Shown in pieces: positions 1-8,561 of a DNA stretch of 64,000 nucleotides. Position 1 is the first letter of the stretch, and each line of letters begins with the position of its first letter. The position numbers and the translations under genes were made by a program. Under the pieces are notes generated by a model, which did not search any database, was not told where the DNA came from, and was given only the letters and a program-made list of their open reading frames with translations. The stretch is from Devosia lucknowensis (GTDB lineage: Bacteria > Pseudomonadota > Alphaproteobacteria > Rhizobiales > Devosiaceae): assembly GCF_900177655.1 (NCBI RefSeq), contig NZ_FXWK01000001.1, positions 124,001-188,000 on the forward strand. The letters are read 5' to 3'.

Positions 1-865
1 GCACCTGCGGGGGCAACGGATCGGATCCTACGCTGGCCGAGTACTGCACCGCCGAATTGGGATTTCCGTCGGTATCGAACCAGAGATTGTAGGTCGATCC
101 GCCGATCGTCGTCGTCAACCGGTCGCCGTCGTCGACAAGGGTCGCTGCCGCCTCGGTCCCGTTGAGCGGCGATGTGCCGAAGGCGCGCGCGGGCACCAGT
201 GTCACGTCGGCATTGGGCAGGTCCACGCCCTCGGCCTGCGGATAGGCGGGCAGGGGTGACGGGTTGGCGTAGGTCCAGGGCTTGATCAGCTCGCTATGGG
301 GCTGCGTAGCCTTGTAGCTCGCCGTCTTGGGCAGTTGCGGCAGGTTTGCCTGATACTCGATGATCCGCGTCGCATTGGCCGGCAGGAACGCGTTGGACAG
401 CCGGATCACACCCGGCACCGAACCCGAGATGTTTCCGGTCTTGAGGTCGATGTCGAGGCCCTTGAGATAATAGCCAGCGCCATTGACCAGGAGGCCATCC
501 TTGTCGATCTGGAAATCACCGCGGCGCGTATAGAAATTGGAGCCCGCGAAGACCGCATTGCCGTCCGATTGCCCGACCTTGGGCTCCACGACGAAAAAGC
601 CGTTGGTGTTGAGCGCGATGAAGGTCTCGGTCGTGCTGGTCTGAATGTCGCCCTGAATGGTGTTCGTCGCGCGCGACTGGGCCAGCACTGCCCCGGGTAC
701 CTGCGACTTGAGCGGCGCATCGGGGATGAGGTCGACGAAGCTCGTCTCGACGCGCTTGTAGCCGGTGGTCTGGGAGTTTGCGATATTGCCCGAAATGTTT
801 TCGAGGGCGTGCGACTGGGCCCTGAGCCCGGTCACAGCACTGGAAAGAGCCCCATAAATACCCAC
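1..865 (-). CDS. flgE: Flagellar hook protein FlgE (N-terminal part, cut by window edge)
   Basis: This is the N-terminal 288 codons of a flagellar hook protein, read leftwards from a GTG at 865 to the window edge without a stop. FlgE polymerises into the hook that joins the basal body rod to the filament. The start MGIYGALSSAVTGLRAQS and the following stretch ENISGNIANSQTTGYKR are the classic flagellar rod/hook N-terminal motif, the hydrophobic coiled-coil start followed by the ANxxTxGYK signature. The middle shows hook-type motifs such as FFVV, YTRRGDF and NGAGYYLKG near residues 85–125. A GGGGG stretch a few bases before the GTG could serve as ribosome-binding site. FlgE rather than FlgF or FlgG is preferred because of the large variable domain after residue 140, but the missing C-terminus leaves some doubt. 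Other flagellar genes would be expected to the left. Confidence 0.85.
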   Translation of the reverse strand, partial: MGIYGALSSAVTGLRAQSHALENISGNIANSQTTGYKRVETSFVDLIPDAPLKSQVPGAVLAQSRATNTIQGDIQTSTTETFIALNTNGFFVVEPKVGQSDGNAVFAGSNFYTRRGDFQIDKDGLLVNGAGYYLKGLDIDLKTGNISGSVPGVIRLSNAFLPANATRIIEYQANLPQLPKTASYKATQPHSELIKPWTYANPSPLPAYPQAEGVDLPNADVTLVPARAFGTSPLNGTEAAATLVDDGDRLTTTIGGSTYNLWFDTDGNPNSAVQYSASVGSDPLPPQV

Positions 866-973
866 GCGATCCCCCGGTAAGATGACCTGGCCGGGAAAGC
901 GCCGGCGACAATACGCAAACGCTCGTGCCCGCGAGGTCAATCGCAAGATGTGGTGATTTGCGGGGAACGCGGG

Positions 974-2578
974 CTACGAATTTGACGTATCGGCGCAACC
1001 ATCCGGTGTAGCCCGGGGCAGGGAAAGGGGAAGCAGCAATCCGTGTTGCCCCGGCCCCTCGATCCGTTCGGCGCCGAGCAGCGCACAGATGCGGGCGACG
1101 ATGCCGCGGCCAAAACCGGCGGCCCCCGGAGCCGCGGCGAGCTCGCTCTCGATGGTGTCGTCGACAAGAAGCGCATCCCCATCCGCGCGCAGGTCATGCC
1201 GGATGGTCACGGTCATGCCGGCCTGGCTCAACCGGATCGCATTGTCGAGGTCGTTGGACAGAGCCTGCAGCACCAGCGTTTCGTCGGTCACAAGCAGCCC
1301 ATCCGAGCTCCGGACCAGCAGCGTCACGCCGCGATGTGCCGCAATCGGCGCATAGACCGCCTCGAGTTGCGCGAAGAGCCGCTCGATCCCTACCACGCCG
1401 CGATTGGGCGCGGCGGGCGCCTTGTCGAAGCGGGCATAGTTGAGGATGCCATCAAGCACGCCGCTCATCGTTCCGGCGATCCTGCGCAGTTGTCCGAGCG
1501 CCTGTTCGTCGAAACTGGCCCGCAAGGCCATGCCTTCGGCAAGCATCGCGATGGTGTGGAGCGGCTGGCGCAGGTCGTGTCCGAGGGAGCGAACCAGATG
1601 GCGCTGGAACTCGTGGGCGTCTGCCAGCTCGGCCGTCCGCGCGGTGACGGTGTCTTCAAGCTTGGCGCGTTCCGCGATCACCTCCGCGAGGGCTTCCCGC
1701 TGTTCCGAAACGGCCGCGCCGATCAGCAGGGCCGCTGCCGCGCCGATGGTCAGCAGCAGGGACAACGCGATCATTTCCCCGCCATAGGCCAGAAGATAGG
1801 CCGCCACCGGGGTTGCAAGGCTCGTGAAGAATACGCTGATCGCCGCCCCGGCAAACCCGCTCAGCACGCCAGCGACGATCGGAGGGATGAGCGTCAGGTA
1901 CCACAGGCTGCCCAGATCGGGATTGAGCAGTCCCGCCTGCGAACCGATCGCCAGCGCGGCGATCACCACCAAGAGATGCAAGGGCCATCCGGAGGCCGCC
2001 GCGGGGGCCGCACGGTCACGTCCGAGCAGCCGCCGCAGCGCCGGCACCAGGATCGGTGGCAGCACGAGGGCGGCGACTGCATCGCCGATGGCCCACTGCA
2101 CGACGATGCTCCAGGCCGTCTGCCAGCTCATGTTGCCGGCCCAGACATGCAGGGTCACGCCGCTGACCGCTGCCAGCGCCGCCGCGATGACGACCAGAAC
2201 CACGAATGTCAGGGTCGATTTGACGGTCGGCGCCGGCCAGCGCGCTTCGGCAAGCCGCGGCAGCAGGATGGCAACGAGGCCATAGATGCCGCAGTGACGT
2301 ATGGCGTGCAGCGCCTGGGTCAGCGCGCCGCCATTGCTGTCGACGAAGACCTGGCTGAATTCGGGCGATACCAGCAAGAGGTTAGCCACGAAGGGAGCGG
2401 CCTTGAGCCAGCCCGGCGCCGCAAGGAAGATCGACAGGGTAACGCCCGCCGGCAGGAACCACAGGCTCGAATAGGGCCGGAACACGTCGAGCATGGTCGC
2501 CAGCTTGTACCCGGCCAGCCACAGCGCCACGAGGGCGACGAACCGGACAGGCTTGGCTGTGAATATGGCCTTTAACAT
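974..2578 (-). CDS. MASE1-domain membrane sensor histidine kinase
   Basis: A 534-aa sensor kinase. Residues 1–290 are largely hydrophobic, about eight membrane segments of MASE1 type, followed by a short coiled coil (about 290–325) and a histidine kinase core. The H-box SLGHDLRQPLH puts the phospho-acceptor at about His334. An N-box-like NDLDNAIRL is present near residue 430. The region where the ATP-binding DxGxG box should lie reads VDDTIESEL and lacks the glycines, while a G2-like GFGRGIVARICALLG follows. ATP binding may therefore be atypical. The gene is divergent from the response regulator at 2638 and is probably its partner. The start is uncertain: ATG at 2578 is used here; an in-frame ATG at 2605 would add nine residues. 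MASE1 ligands are mostly unknown. Confidence 0.8.
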   Translation of the reverse strand: MLKAIFTAKPVRFVALVALWLAGYKLATMLDVFRPYSSLWFLPAGVTLSIFLAAPGWLKAAPFVANLLLVSPEFSQVFVDSNGGALTQALHAIRHCGIYGLVAILLPRLAEARWPAPTVKSTLTFVVLVVIAAALAAVSGVTLHVWAGNMSWQTAWSIVVQWAIGDAVAALVLPPILVPALRRLLGRDRAAPAAASGWPLHLLVVIAALAIGSQAGLLNPDLGSLWYLTLIPPIVAGVLSGFAGAAISVFFTSLATPVAAYLLAYGGEMIALSLLLTIGAAAALLIGAAVSEQREALAEVIAERAKLEDTVTARTAELADAHEFQRHLVRSLGHDLRQPLHTIAMLAEGMALRASFDEQALGQLRRIAGTMSGVLDGILNYARFDKAPAAPNRGVVGIERLFAQLEAVYAPIAAHRGVTLLVRSSDGLLVTDETLVLQALSNDLDNAIRLSQAGMTVTIRHDLRADGDALLVDDTIESELAAAPGAAGFGRGIVARICALLGAERIEGPGQHGLLLPLSLPRATPDGCADTSNS

Positions 2579-2637
2579 GCTGACACCACGCCGGAAATGC
2601 CCCATCGTCTAGACGCTTCCGGGGAGAGAGCGAGCCG

Positions 2638-3225
2638 ATGATGCGCATTTTGGTGGCGGATGACCACGCCATGTTTGGCGAGGCGCTGCACTATCTGTTG
2701 AAATCCATCGATCCCGCGCTGGAGGTGAGGGCCGTCAACTCCGTCGCGGCGGCGCTGGACGCGATCGTCTCTGACGGCGCACCGGACCTGGTGCTGCTCG
2801 ACTATGCCATGCCCGATCTCGACGGGCTCCAGGGCATCGATTCGATCCGCGCCGTGGATGGCACGGTGCGCATCGCCATGCTTTCGGGCAATACCGATCC
2901 CATCGTCGTGCGCTCGGCACTGGCCAAGGGCGTCCTGGGCTGGATCCCCAAATCCCTGCCACCGGCGACCCTGATCCACGCCCTGCGCCTGATGATGGCC
3001 GGCCAGCGCTTCGTCCCGCCCGAACTGCTCGAAACCGCACCGCTCATGGGCCTGTCGGAACGCGAAGGCCAGGTGGCGCTGCTGCTCGCCCAGGGCAATC
3101 CCGACAAGGTCATCGCCGAGCGCCTCGGCATCGAACCCGCGACCGCCCGCGTCCACGTCCGCCGCATCCTCAAGAAATCCGGCGCCGCCAACCGCACCCA
3201 ATACGCCGCCATGGTCCGCAGCTGA
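2638..3225 (+). CDS. LuxR/NarL-type response regulator
   Basis: A 195-aa two-component response regulator. An N-terminal receiver domain (about 1–120) has the acidic pair in VADDH, the phospho-acceptor Asp55 in LVLLDYAMPDLDG and the conserved Lys in GWIPKS. The C-terminal LuxR-type helix-turn-helix (about 135–195) starts with the usual SEREGQV and contains VIAERLGIEPATARVHVRRI. A good ribosome-binding site, GGGGAGAG, lies about 8 bases before ATGATG at 2638. The gene is divergent from the MASE1 kinase with a gap of about 60 bases or less, so both probably share a control region and form one signalling pair. Its target genes are not visible here. Regulation of the adjoining flagellar cluster is possible but unproven. 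Confidence 0.88.
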   Translation: MMRILVADDHAMFGEALHYLLKSIDPALEVRAVNSVAAALDAIVSDGAPDLVLLDYAMPDLDGLQGIDSIRAVDGTVRIAMLSGNTDPIVVRSALAKGVLGWIPKSLPPATLIHALRLMMAGQRFVPPELLETAPLMGLSEREGQVALLLAQGNPDKVIAERLGIEPATARVHVRRILKKSGAANRTQYAAMVRS

Positions 3226-3268
3226 CGCAACGCGTTACAACGTTGATAGGCATGACCATAAGGGAAAA

Positions 3269-3343
<75 letters not shown>

Positions 3344-3463
3344 ATTTTCGCAATTGCGCGGTGATCCGGCGCGGCGACGGGGGCTCCTTTGCCATAGTGC
3401 CTCACTCGACGCAAGACCAAAAACAGCCTATCAACCGCCCCGACGGAATCGACGGGCCAGAGT

Positions 3464-3637
3464 ATGGGCAAATCGGAGCAGAACCAGGTGCGCGAGCAAA
3501 GATTGGCCGCAAAGCTGCGTGAGAACCTGAAGCGCCGCAAGGATCAGGCAAAGGCGCGGGCACAGGGTGAAACCCCGGCGCCGGCGTCGGTAATCGACCA
3601 GGCGGCCACCGACATGGGCACGGACAAGAAACCGTAA
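3464..3637 (+). CDS. Small conserved lysine/arginine-rich protein upstream of murA
   Basis: A 57-aa protein starting MGKSEQNQVREQRLAAKL, rich in Lys, Arg, Gln and Ala and predicted to form a charged helix through about residue 35, followed by a Pro/Ala-rich tail. Short proteins of the LRENLKRRKDQAKAR type are common just upstream of murA in Rhizobiales, which is the main reason to call it a gene. Its function is unknown and no catalytic motif is seen. It is 127 bases from murA and in the same direction, so co-transcription is possible. Confidence 0.7.
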   Translation: MGKSEQNQVREQRLAAKLRENLKRRKDQAKARAQGETPAPASVIDQAATDMGTDKKP

Positions 3638-3764
3638 ACCATTTTCGGGCGATTCTGTTCGCACCCATTTCTAGAGAACGGCTGGTCTGGCCTACGTGGC
3701 AACGAAGACCTCGCCTACCTCCCACCAGGTAGCAGGCCCCAGGGGCCAGTTTTGAGGACTTCTT

Positions 3765-5057
3765 ATGGATCGTATTCGTTTGGTCGGCGGCAATGAACTG
3801 CGGGGCGAAATCCCCATTTCCGGCGCAAAGAACGCCGCCTTGCCGCTGATGATCGCGTCACTGCTGACCGAGGAGCCGTTGGTCCTGACCAATGTGCCGC
3901 GTCTTGCCGACGTCAAGCAGCTCGAGCGCATCCTCGAGAATCACGGCGTCGATATCGCCGTGCATGGCCGTCGCCGCGGCGAGGACGACGTGGTCGGCCA
4001 GCGCATGACCTTTCATGCCGCCGACATCGTCGATACCACCGCGCCCTATGATCTCGTATCCAAGATGCGCGCGTCGTTCTGGGTCATCGGGCCTCTGCTC
4101 GCGCGCTGCCACGAGGCCCGCGTGTCGCTGCCCGGCGGCTGTGCCATCGGCACCCGCCCGGTCGATCTCTTCCTCTATGGCCTCAAGGCCCTGGGCGCCG
4201 AGATCGACATCGACGAGGGCTATGTCGTGGCCAGGGCCCCGGCCGGCGGTCTCGTCGGCGCCACGGTGAGCTTTCCCAAGGTCTCGGTGGGCGCAACGCA
4301 CACCATCCTGATGGCGGCGACGCTCGCCAGGGGCACGACGGTCATCGAGAACGCCGCGCAGGAACCGGAAATCACCAATGTCGCCGAATGCCTCGTGGCC
4401 ATGGGCGCCAGGATTTCCGGCATCGGCACGCGGACCCTCACCATCGAGGGTGTCGAGAAACTCCACGGCGCCACCGTGGAAGTGATTCCCGACCGCATCG
4501 AAACCGGCACCTTCGCCATGGCTGCGGCGATGACCGGCGGTGACGTGCTGCTCAAGGGCGCGCGCCCCGAGCATCTGCAGTCGGCGCTGGATATCCTGGC
4601 TCGCACCGGCGTGGAACTCACGGCCGAGGCCCAGGGCCTGCGGGTGCGTCGCAATGGCAACGGCATTCAGCCTGTCGACGTCGACACCGATCCTTTCCCC
4701 GGCTTTCCCACTGATCTCCAGGCCCAGTTCATGGCCCTCATGACCATGAGTTCGGGCGTCAGCCATATCCGGGAAACCATTTTCGAGAACCGCTACATGC
4801 ATGTAGCCGAACTCGCCCGGTTCGGCGCCGATATCGCCGTCAACGGCCAGGTGGCGACGATCACCGGCAAGCCCCAGCTCAAGGGGGCCCAGGTCATGGC
4901 CACCGACCTGCGCGCGTCGGTATCGCTGGTCATCGCCGGCCTCGCCGCCAAGGGCGAAACCGTGGTCAACCGCATCTATCACCTCGATCGCGGCTTCGAG
5001 CGCCTCGAGGACAAGCTCAGCCGCTGCGGCGCCGAGATCGAACGGGTCGCGGGCTAG
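3765..5057 (+). CDS. murA: UDP-N-acetylglucosamine 1-carboxyvinyltransferase MurA
   Basis: A 430-aa cytoplasmic enzyme that transfers enolpyruvate from phosphoenolpyruvate to UDP-GlcNAc, the committed step of peptidoglycan synthesis. It has the full family length and two-domain EPT fold. The key Lys22 in SGAKNAALP and the catalytic Cys126 in [13 protein letters not shown] (Cys115 in E. coli, the fosfomycin target) are intact. GAGG lies eleven bases before the ATG. The gene is followed at once by two copies of a hairpin repeat (5061–5105 and 5146–5190), the first of which probably terminates transcription. Confidence 0.97.
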   Translation: MDRIRLVGGNELRGEIPISGAKNAALPLMIASLLTEEPLVLTNVPRLADVKQLERILENHGVDIAVHGRRRGEDDVVGQRMTFHAADIVDTTAPYDLVSKMRASFWVIGPLLARCHEARVSLPGGCAIGTRPVDLFLYGLKALGAEIDIDEGYVVARAPAGGLVGATVSFPKVSVGATHTILMAATLARGTTVIENAAQEPEITNVAECLVAMGARISGIGTRTLTIEGVEKLHGATVEVIPDRIETGTFAMAAAMTGGDVLLKGARPEHLQSALDILARTGVELTAEAQGLRVRRNGNGIQPVDVDTDPFPGFPTDLQAQFMALMTMSSGVSHIRETIFENRYMHVAELARFGADIAVNGQVATITGKPQLKGAQVMATDLRASVSLVIAGLAAKGETVVNRIYHLDRGFERLEDKLSRCGAEIERVAG

Positions 5058-5458
5058 AGCGCTTGCCGAAGGCAAAATCGCCCCAGTGGGGCGATTTTCG
5101 CGCTCTAGGCCCGGAGAGCTATGCTCGCAGGGCAGGGTACCTGTAGCTTGCCGAAGGCAAAATCGCCCCAGTGGGGCGATTTTCGCGCTCCAGGCCCGAA
5201 GACTTCGATCCGTCCCGCAGGGTCAGTCGCTCCGGTGGAGCGACTGGAGGCGAGAAGGCCACGAAGCTATGCCTGAGTGGCAGCGCGCAGGGCGGGTGCC
5301 CCGCCACGCACCATCCCGGCCACGCCTTTATAGCCACCGGGGCCTTTCCCGGTGGTGTCAGGGTTTTCCATGCGCCGCATTGCCCCCGCCATCGCAAACT
5401 TGTAGATCAAAAGTGTCGTGACCAGATAGGGTCATCGCCACCCAACAGGGCCTCGCTC
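5058..5458. repeat. 401-bp gap with tandem and dispersed hairpin repeats
   Basis: No coding sequence is supported between murA and the DUF2948 gene. The gap holds two identical 45-bp units (5061–5105 and 5146–5190), each containing the inverted repeat AATCGCCCC/GGGGCGATT followed by TTTT. A third related hairpin, CAGTCGCTCC/GGAGCGACTG (5224–5246), is followed by GGCGAGAAGGCCACGAAG. Two more hairpins are GGCGGG/CCCGCC at 5291–5305 and CCACCGGG/CCCGGTGG at 5334–5355. The first unit sits four bases after the murA stop and can act as its terminator. Related copies lie at 38073 and 62521. Confidence 0.85.
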
Positions 5459-5890
5459 ATGACCGATCTCAAGCTGATTGCGCTTGATACCGAAGATCTC
5501 GAAATCATCTCTGCCCATGTGCAGGATGCGATCATCCGCACCGCCGACATGGGCTATGCCAAGGCCGACAAGCGCTTTGCCCTGCTGATGAACCGCTTCG
5601 ACTGGGCGGCCGACAAGCCGCGCGGCAAGGGTGTTCGCAAGCGGGCCGCGCTGCATTTCAGTGGTGTGACCCATGCCGCCTTTGCCGGCTTCGATCCGTC
5701 CGCGCCCGAAGGCGTGGTCGAGCTCCTGGCCATCGGCTTCGTCACCACCGACGCGCCCTCGGGCATCATCGAGTTGCGCTTTGCCGGCGGCGGCACGGTG
5801 CGCCTCTCGGTGGATTACATCGAAGCGCGCCTGGCTGATCTCGGCGCCGCCTGGGCTGCATCCGCCCGGCCCACACACAGTCTCGACTGA
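5459..5890 (+). CDS. DUF2948 family protein
   Basis: A 143-aa protein starting MTDLKLIALDTEDLEIISAH, typical of DUF2948, an uncharacterised family usually found beside murA and hisD in Alphaproteobacteria. It appears soluble, with no signal peptide or membrane segment. Residues 15–35 (HVQDAIIRTADMGY) and the C-terminal VDYIEARLADLGAAW are recognisable family stretches. The open frame extends upstream through the repeat region, but that part is not protein-like, so the ATG at 5459 is used. hisD starts ten bases after its stop, so it is very likely the first gene of the hisD operon. No function is known. Confidence 0.88.
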   Translation: MTDLKLIALDTEDLEIISAHVQDAIIRTADMGYAKADKRFALLMNRFDWAADKPRGKGVRKRAALHFSGVTHAAFAGFDPSAPEGVVELLAIGFVTTDAPSGIIELRFAGGGTVRLSVDYIEARLADLGAAWAASARPTHSLD

Positions 5891-5900
5891 AAGTCTCCGC

Positions 5901-7193
5901 ATGCCCCTTCGCCTCGATAGCGCCCAGGTCGATTTCGAACAGCTTTTCGCCGGCCTGCTCGGCGCCAAGCGCGAATCCAGCAAGGACGTCAACGACGCCG
6001 TCGCCGCCATCATCGCCGATGTGCGGGCGCGCGGGGACGTGGCGGTTGCCGAGCTCACCAACCGGTTCGATCGCACCAGCCTCACGCCGGACACCCTCGC
6101 CTTCGGCGCCGAAGAAATCGCTCGCGCCGCCGCTGAGGTGCCCGACCACGTGCGCGCTGCGCTGCAGACGGCGCATGATCGCATCAGGGTCCATCACGAA
6201 AAGCAGAAACCGGAAGACCATGTCTATACCGATGCGCTGGGCGTGACGCTGGGTGCCCGCTGGACCGCTGTGGATGCGGTGGGCATCTATGTGCCCGGCG
6301 GCCTCGCCTCCTATCCGTCGTCGGTGCTGATGAATGCCGTTCCCGCCCGCGTTGCCGGGGTCGGTCGCATTGCCATGGTCGTGCCGACGCCCGATGGGGC
6401 GATCAATCCGACCGTACTCGCCGCTGCCCAGATTGCCGGCATCACCGAAATCTATCGCATTGGCGGTGCGCAGGCGGTGGCCGCGCTGGCCTATGGAACG
6501 GCATCCATTCCGCGCGTCGACAAGATCACCGGCCCGGGCAATGCCTTTGTCGCGACCGCCAAGCGCCAGGTGTTCGGCCAGGTCGGCATCGACATGATCG
6601 CCGGACCGTCGGAAGTCCTGGTCATTGCCGACAGCTCGGCCAATCCATCCTGGGTCGCCGCCGATCTCATTGCCCAGGCCGAACATGGGGCAGGGGCCCA
6701 ATCCATCCTCGTGACCACCGATGCGCGCCTTGCCGACGCCGTGGAGCGGGAAGTGGATCGCCAGCTCTCACTCCTGCCCAAGCAGCAGCTTGCTCGCGAT
6801 GGCTGGGAGGAGCTTGGCGCCATCATTATCGTGGCTTCGCTCGACGAGGCCGCCGGCCTCGCCAATCGCATCGCTTCCGAACATGTCGAAATCGCCACCG
6901 ACGCGCCCGAAGAGCTGGTGCCGAAAATCCGCCATGCCGGCGCGATTTTCCTCGGCCATCACACGCCCGAAGCCATCGGCGACTATGTCGGCGGCTCCAA
7001 TCACGTGCTGCCCACCGCCCGCTCGGCCCGCTTCGCCTCGGGTCTCGGCGTGCTCGATTTCATGAAGCGTACCTCGCTGCTGGGCTGCACGCCGTCGGCG
7101 CTCTCGGCGCTGGCCGAGCCGGCCGTCACCATTGCCGGTGTCGAGGATCTCGATGGCCACGGCCGGTCCATCTCCATCCGGCTCAACCGGTGA
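5901..7193 (+). CDS. hisD: Histidinol dehydrogenase HisD
   Basis: A 430-aa zinc enzyme catalysing the last two steps of histidine synthesis, histidinol to histidinal to histidine, with NAD+. Family landmarks are YVPGGLASYPSSVLMNAVPA (about 130), GPGNAFVATAK (about 215), MIAGPSEVLVIAD (about 235), AEHGAGAQS with metal-binding His, and ASEHVEI (about 325) carrying the catalytic Glu-His. The length is normal. The ATG at 5901 follows the DUF2948 stop by ten bases. Its stop overlaps the GTG start of the next gene (GTGA), so the two are translationally coupled. Other his genes in this window (hisS, hisZ, hisG) lie about 50 kb away. Confidence 0.97.
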   Translation: MPLRLDSAQVDFEQLFAGLLGAKRESSKDVNDAVAAIIADVRARGDVAVAELTNRFDRTSLTPDTLAFGAEEIARAAAEVPDHVRAALQTAHDRIRVHHEKQKPEDHVYTDALGVTLGARWTAVDAVGIYVPGGLASYPSSVLMNAVPARVAGVGRIAMVVPTPDGAINPTVLAAAQIAGITEIYRIGGAQAVAALAYGTASIPRVDKITGPGNAFVATAKRQVFGQVGIDMIAGPSEVLVIADSSANPSWVAADLIAQAEHGAGAQSILVTTDARLADAVEREVDRQLSLLPKQQLARDGWEELGAIIIVASLDEAAGLANRIASEHVEIATDAPEELVPKIRHAGAIFLGHHTPEAIGDYVGGSNHVLPTARSARFASGLGVLDFMKRTSLLGCTPSALSALAEPAVTIAGVEDLDGHGRSISIRLNR

Positions 7194-8161
7194 GCATCAC
7201 CATGGGCACAGCGCCGGCGGCGACCGACAGGAACAGGCTGGTCACCGTCACGCTCGATCCCAATACCATCACCTCGATCAATCCCGATGAGGTGCATGAA
7301 TGGCGTATCGCCATCTTCGACCTGCTCGAGGACAACAGCTTCAAGCCTGACCGGGTGAGCGCCGAAGGGCCTTATGCCCTGCATATGTCGATCATCGGCA
7401 ACTATATCCTGCTCGATGTCCGCAATCCCGAGACGTTCCAGCCCATCGCCGCGCACTACCTGTCGCTGACCCCGTTTCGCCGGCTCATCCGCGACTATTT
7501 CCGCATTCGCGACGCCTATTACGAGGCCATCCGATCGGCCCAGCCGTTCCAGATCGAGACCGTCGACATGGCGCGGCGCGGCATGCACAACGAGGCGGCC
7601 GAACTGCTGCGCACCCGCCTTACCAACAAGATCATCCTCGATCTCAATACCGCGCGGCGCCTCTTCACCCTGATCTGCGCCGTCCAGCCCTATGCCAGCC
7701 GCATCGACGAAGCGACCAGCGAGCTGCCCTCGGTCCTCTTCGTCTGCTCCATGAATTCGGTGCGCTCGCCCATTGCCGCCGCCCTGGCGCGTCAGGCCTT
7801 TCCGGGCCGCATCATCGCTCGCTCGGTGGGCGTCAACGGCGGCAAGGCCGACCAGTTCGTGCACGAGGTGATGGAGGAGGTGGGCATTGATATGAGCGTG
7901 CACACGCCCCATATCCTGGATGAACTGGTTGCCAACCACTTCGATCTCGTCATCACCCTGTCGGACGATGCACCCGGTGCCGTGGCCCGCAAAGGCCTGG
8001 AAGCCGGTGCCATCGAACATTGGACGATTGAAGATCCGTCGCTGGTGGAGGGCAATCGCACCCTCGTTCTCGACGCCTACCGGAGCTTGCGCAACGATCT
8101 GCGGCGCCGCGTTCGTGAGCGTTTGGAGCCTCTCGTTTCCGGTGGTTCACAAAACCAATGA
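7190..8161 (+). CDS. UPF0262 domain fused to a low-molecular-weight phosphatase-like domain
   Basis: A 323-aa two-domain protein. Residues about 15–170 match UPF0262 (LDPNTITSINPDEVHEWRIAI, then NTARRLFTLI, which is close to the usual C-terminus of that family). Residues about 180–318 form a low-molecular-weight protein tyrosine phosphatase or ArsC-like domain: the phosphate loop is VCSMNSVRSP (CX5R kept) and the general-acid Asp sits in IEDPS. In most Rhizobiales known to me these are two adjacent genes; here one frame runs through without a stop. The GTG start overlaps the hisD stop; an ATG at 7202 is an alternative. Substrates of both domains are unknown. It belongs to the hisD operon. Confidence 0.87.
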   Translation: MSITMGTAPAATDRNRLVTVTLDPNTITSINPDEVHEWRIAIFDLLEDNSFKPDRVSAEGPYALHMSIIGNYILLDVRNPETFQPIAAHYLSLTPFRRLIRDYFRIRDAYYEAIRSAQPFQIETVDMARRGMHNEAAELLRTRLTNKIILDLNTARRLFTLICAVQPYASRIDEATSELPSVLFVCSMNSVRSPIAAALARQAFPGRIIARSVGVNGGKADQFVHEVMEEVGIDMSVHTPHILDELVANHFDLVITLSDDAPGAVARKGLEAGAIEHWTIEDPSLVEGNRTLVLDAYRSLRNDLRRRVRERLEPLVSGGSQNQ

Positions 8162-8236
8162 ATTGAAGTAGGTTCCGCCCGATTTTGCGGCCCCGGCCAG
8201 CCAACAATGGCGCATGGGGCCTTCTCAGGAGAAAGT

Positions 8237-8455
8237 ATGGCCAAGGAAGAAGTGCTCGAATTTCCGGGCGTGGTCACCGAATTGCTTCCCAATGCGACCT
8301 TTCGCGTGAAGCTCGAAAACGATCATGAGATCATCGCCCACACGGCCGGTCGCATGCGCAAGAACCGCATTCGCGTTCTCGCCGGCGACAAGGTGTTGTG
8401 CGAGATGACCCCTTACGACCTCACCAAGGGTCGCATCACGTACCGCTTCAAGTGA
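8237..8455 (+). CDS. infA: Translation initiation factor IF-1
   Basis: A 72-aa OB-fold (S1-type) protein, exactly the usual IF-1 length, which binds the 30S A site during initiation. It begins [19 protein letters not shown] and ends with [12 protein letters not shown], both diagnostic. The strong site AGGAGAAAG lies just before the ATG at 8237, so the in-frame ATG at 8207 is rejected. A possible terminator hairpin (AACGATC/GATCGTT) lies at 8483–8503 downstream. Confidence 0.97.
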   Translation: MAKEEVLEFPGVVTELLPNATFRVKLENDHEIIAHTAGRMRKNRIRVLAGDKVLCEMTPYDLTKGRITYRFK

Positions 8456-8482
8456 GGCGCGACCGCCTTTCGGGGCGGGCAG

Positions 8483-8503
8483 AACGATCTGCTGGATCGT
8501 TTT
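8483..8503 (+). terminator. Possible terminator after infA
   Basis: The inverted repeat AACGATC–TGCTG–GATCGTT is followed by only a short T run (TTTTG). It could end infA transcription weakly. It also resembles the dispersed ATCG-type hairpins of this genome, so its role is uncertain. Confidence 0.4.
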
Positions 8504-8561
8504 GAGCAATGAACGCCCTGAGCCATGCGAAGGGCCCGGACTATCCAGGAGCACGATGTAA

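Noticed and set aside
1043..2575. A 510-codon open frame on the plus strand
   Set aside because: It mirrors the MASE1 kinase gene and has the low-complexity composition of an antisense frame.
5061..5190. Possible CRISPR array from the two identical units
   Set aside because: There are only two units, each is itself a hairpin with T tract, no further spacers follow and no cas gene is present.
8483..8561. Possible riboswitch or leader between infA and maf
   Set aside because: Only one short hairpin is present and no conserved RNA fold could be recognised.
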